DNA of 64,000 nt, from the NCBI GenBank assembly GCA_037349315.1, contig JBAIAC010000024.1:39529501-39593500 (forward strand), written 5' to 3'. The DNA is from Chelydra serpentina. Lineage: Eukaryota; Chordata; Testudines; Chelydridae. A program made the translations under genes and the position numbers. Below are positions 61,860 to 64,000 of this stretch, one piece after another (the stretch's first letter is position 1; each line of letters begins with the position of its first letter). The notes beneath the pieces are model-generated. The model ran no database searches, had not been told where the DNA came from, and was given only the letters and a program-made list of their open reading frames with translations.

Positions 61860-64000
61860 TGCTACTATTTTTTATTCCTATTCGTATATCAGTAGTTCTC
61901 TATTTTAAAGTACAAACCGCTTCTTAACAGAAGTTGTCTTGCAGACACCTACCCTCCCATTCATAACATAACATCCCTGTGGCAACAAGAGCATCATTAG
62001 GAAATAATGTATGTAGTTTTAGCTCTCTGTAGTGCATTAAATGTTTTGTCCTTTTTGAAGAAAGTTGTCATTCTCTGTTTCTGCTGTATTTCATCTCCCC
62101 CACTAATCTATTCCATTTGTCTCATCTCGAAACAAAAACAGATCACCAGTTATATGATCACCAGTGGTCCATGGACCACAGTTTAGGAAATTCAGAAGGG
62201 GTCCCCTCTTCAGGTTAACAGCCAGAATACCAACACATTATCAATACTGTTTTTGTCTTGTATGACGTTTATATGAGGACATGAAGGAAAATTAATCCGA
62301 AAAACCTAAAGGTGTGAATTTGAAGTGGATTAGTGAAACCATATTAACCCAGTGTGAACATTCTCATTCAGAATTAAAGTGACCTTAATTCAATTCCAGA
62401 GTCAATTACACTAAACCAAATTAAGGCCACTAATTCTGAATAACAGGGATTTACTGTAGTTTAATAAACCCATTTTAAATTCACATCTTTAGTTAATTCA
62501 AATGAACTTTCCTGGATGTTCTCATGTAGACAAGATGTGTGTGAATGTGCATATGCATGTACTGGAAATAACGAACACTCTGCACTTACCAGAATGTAAC
62601 CCTTCCAAGTTTGAATGCTATATTTACATTTTAAATTATTTTCCATTTAATCAGTGCCAAATGCTAATATTTATGCTAAAATAGTGTATTTAATATTTCA
62701 TCCTGATTTGTACTGTGTTCCAGATACTGCTGGCACTCCTTTGTTAACATAGTTTGATTAAGATGAGGAAAACAGTCATGTCTTGTTTTACTTTGCTGCT
62801 GCTTCTGAACCTTATCCTTCCTTTTGTCTCCCTCTGCTGGAATATTTTTACCTTTGCTCATATTTTAGTTTGGCTGATGTACAATATTTCTGAATACCAA
62901 CTGGTTTTTTTACCTACTCTATAACAGAACTGAATGCTGGAAAACAGAACCCACTGGAAAACTACTCAAAACATATAAGATTATGAGACTGATGTATATT
63001 CTGATAACCTAAACAACTAACACTATTTTTCCAGTGGGTAGGGTGAGGTGGGATATTGTATTTGCATGTAGCATGTATAGAACACAGCTTTACTGTCCTG
63101 TTTTTAGGATTGTTTGCTGTGGAAATTTTGTGGGAGAATTGGTAATTTTGCTCAATTTGAAGCAATAACTAAATTAAAAAAAACTGGATTATAATATTTC
63201 CTTAATGTAGAGAAAGAATAGAGTAGGGGAAGGGTTATTAATCTTACTTGAGATAGATTATATGATTTGTTTTGTCCCCCAATTGTTGGCCAGACACCAG
63301 ATCAGGTGGCTTATCCTAAAGCCAAGTCTTAAACAAAGATCCTTGTGGTCTGAAGAAAGCAGCTGTATTTATCTGAGCCAAAAGAAATCTTTGGACAATT
63401 GATTCAGTTTGAGCTGAGCTAGATTTGCTTCAGCTGGAAGTTGCCTCTTCATCTCTTATAGGATGTAACTGATATATGACAATGACTTTACATTGTCAAA
63501 ATGATTTCACTGGAGCTCTTTGAAGAAAATGTTAGGTAGTCGATCAAGCCTGGCAAAGACATATCAATTTGAATTGTATGGCACTTAAGAAAAGGGAATT
63601 TGCAAACAATAATAGGATTATTTATTAATTAATAGGATTATTTCCCAGATCTGGGAAAAAGCAAAAACAAACCACTGAGTTCATTTAGAAGGGAAGGATA
63701 GAATCTTTCAACAAAGAGGATATCAGTTAAATTGGTATACTATATACTATATTAAATGTTAAGGCTATGACATTAACTCAGAAAGTCCTTCCTTTTGTGG
63801 ATGAATATCTTGTCATTCATAATTTCAATGTATGTATATAAAGTATAAGACTCACATCTGATTACTTTTTATCTTATAGGTACTGCAAAATCTTAGTAAT
63901 GTTTATGATATTTTTCTTAAAATCAGCTGGAAGGTAGCAGAAGTAATCTTTGACCACTCAAAAAAGATCTATTGCCTAACCCAGGCCTGCACAACATGTG
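61860..64000. other. Mostly unassigned intergenic DNA
   Basis: AT-rich. 62152-62190 holds a CAGTGGTCCATGGACCACAG hAT-end-like fragment. 62310-62495 shows weak inverted similarity (GGTGTGAATTTGAAGTGG against CCATTTTAAATTCACATC), perhaps an old MITE. No gene is supported up to the window end. Confidence 0.5.

Noticed and set aside
61501..61895. Five overlapping ORFs near 61.5-61.9 kb
   Set aside because: All lie in a symmetric GC-rich foldback MITE with a target-site duplication.
57640..64000. An exon of the neighbouring gene (KIF14 follows DDX59 in human)
   Set aside because: I found no kinesin motif or convincing coding exon before the window end; the next gene must lie further on.

Overview
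This is vertebrate nuclear DNA holding one host gene in a dense bed of transposable elements. The gene is DDX59, a DEAD-box RNA helicase with an N-terminal HIT-type zinc finger, read on the + strand. Seven coding exons lie between 38736 and 57574. All have GT/AG borders and phase-0 junctions and sum to 628 codons; vertebrate DDX59 is about 620 residues. A CpG-rich promoter region (about 29850-30760) probably holds the noncoding first exon. The mix of CR1 LINEs ending in ATTCTATG repeats, DIRS elements, PIF/Harbinger elements of the HARBI1 type and many hAT foldback elements suggests a sauropsid, most likely a turtle. This is an inference from repeat content, not proof.

Layout. 1-5005: Harbinger element 1, left end outside the window, with a spliced Myb/SANT-like ORF1 (+) and an uninterrupted DDE transposase (-). 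5006-12312: unique DNA, MITEs, a tRNA-derived SINE, and an antisense LTR-retrotransposon gag with a 197-bp inverted LTR duplication. 12316-23202: Harbinger element 2 in the opposite orientation, its transposase broken and split near its 3' end by a 6.5-kb DIRS retrotransposon (about 13928-20482) that keeps gag, RT, RNase H and tyrosine recombinase regions, inverted terminal repeats and an internal complementary region. 23485-26060: old CR1 LINE, antisense. 26700-29260: hAT-like and Harbinger MITEs and an old LINE-like repeat. 29850-30760: DDX59 promoter CpG island with a 7 x 45-bp minisatellite. 31700-38370: LINE RT fragment, Tigger-like and hAT elements. 38725-57640: DDX59, whose introns hold a decayed DIRS copy and two copies of an unusual palindromic hAT family. 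The intron-7 copy was itself invaded by a retrovirus-like fragment, which was then invaded by a CR1 LINE. 58372-59982: third copy of the palindromic hAT. 60000-64000: mostly unique, plus a near-perfect 333-bp foldback MITE.

Most notable: (1) a 96-codon antisense ORF inside the ORF1 intron of both Harbinger copies, aligned without gaps at about 71% identity, a candidate third Harbinger protein; (2) a palindromic hAT family that carries its C-terminal domain in both arms, with an open 219-codon ORF in one copy; (3) two independent inverted-LTR structures that look like snap-back or self-integration products; (4) the four-layer transposon nest in DDX59 intron 7. All calls come from reading the sequence; no database search was possible.
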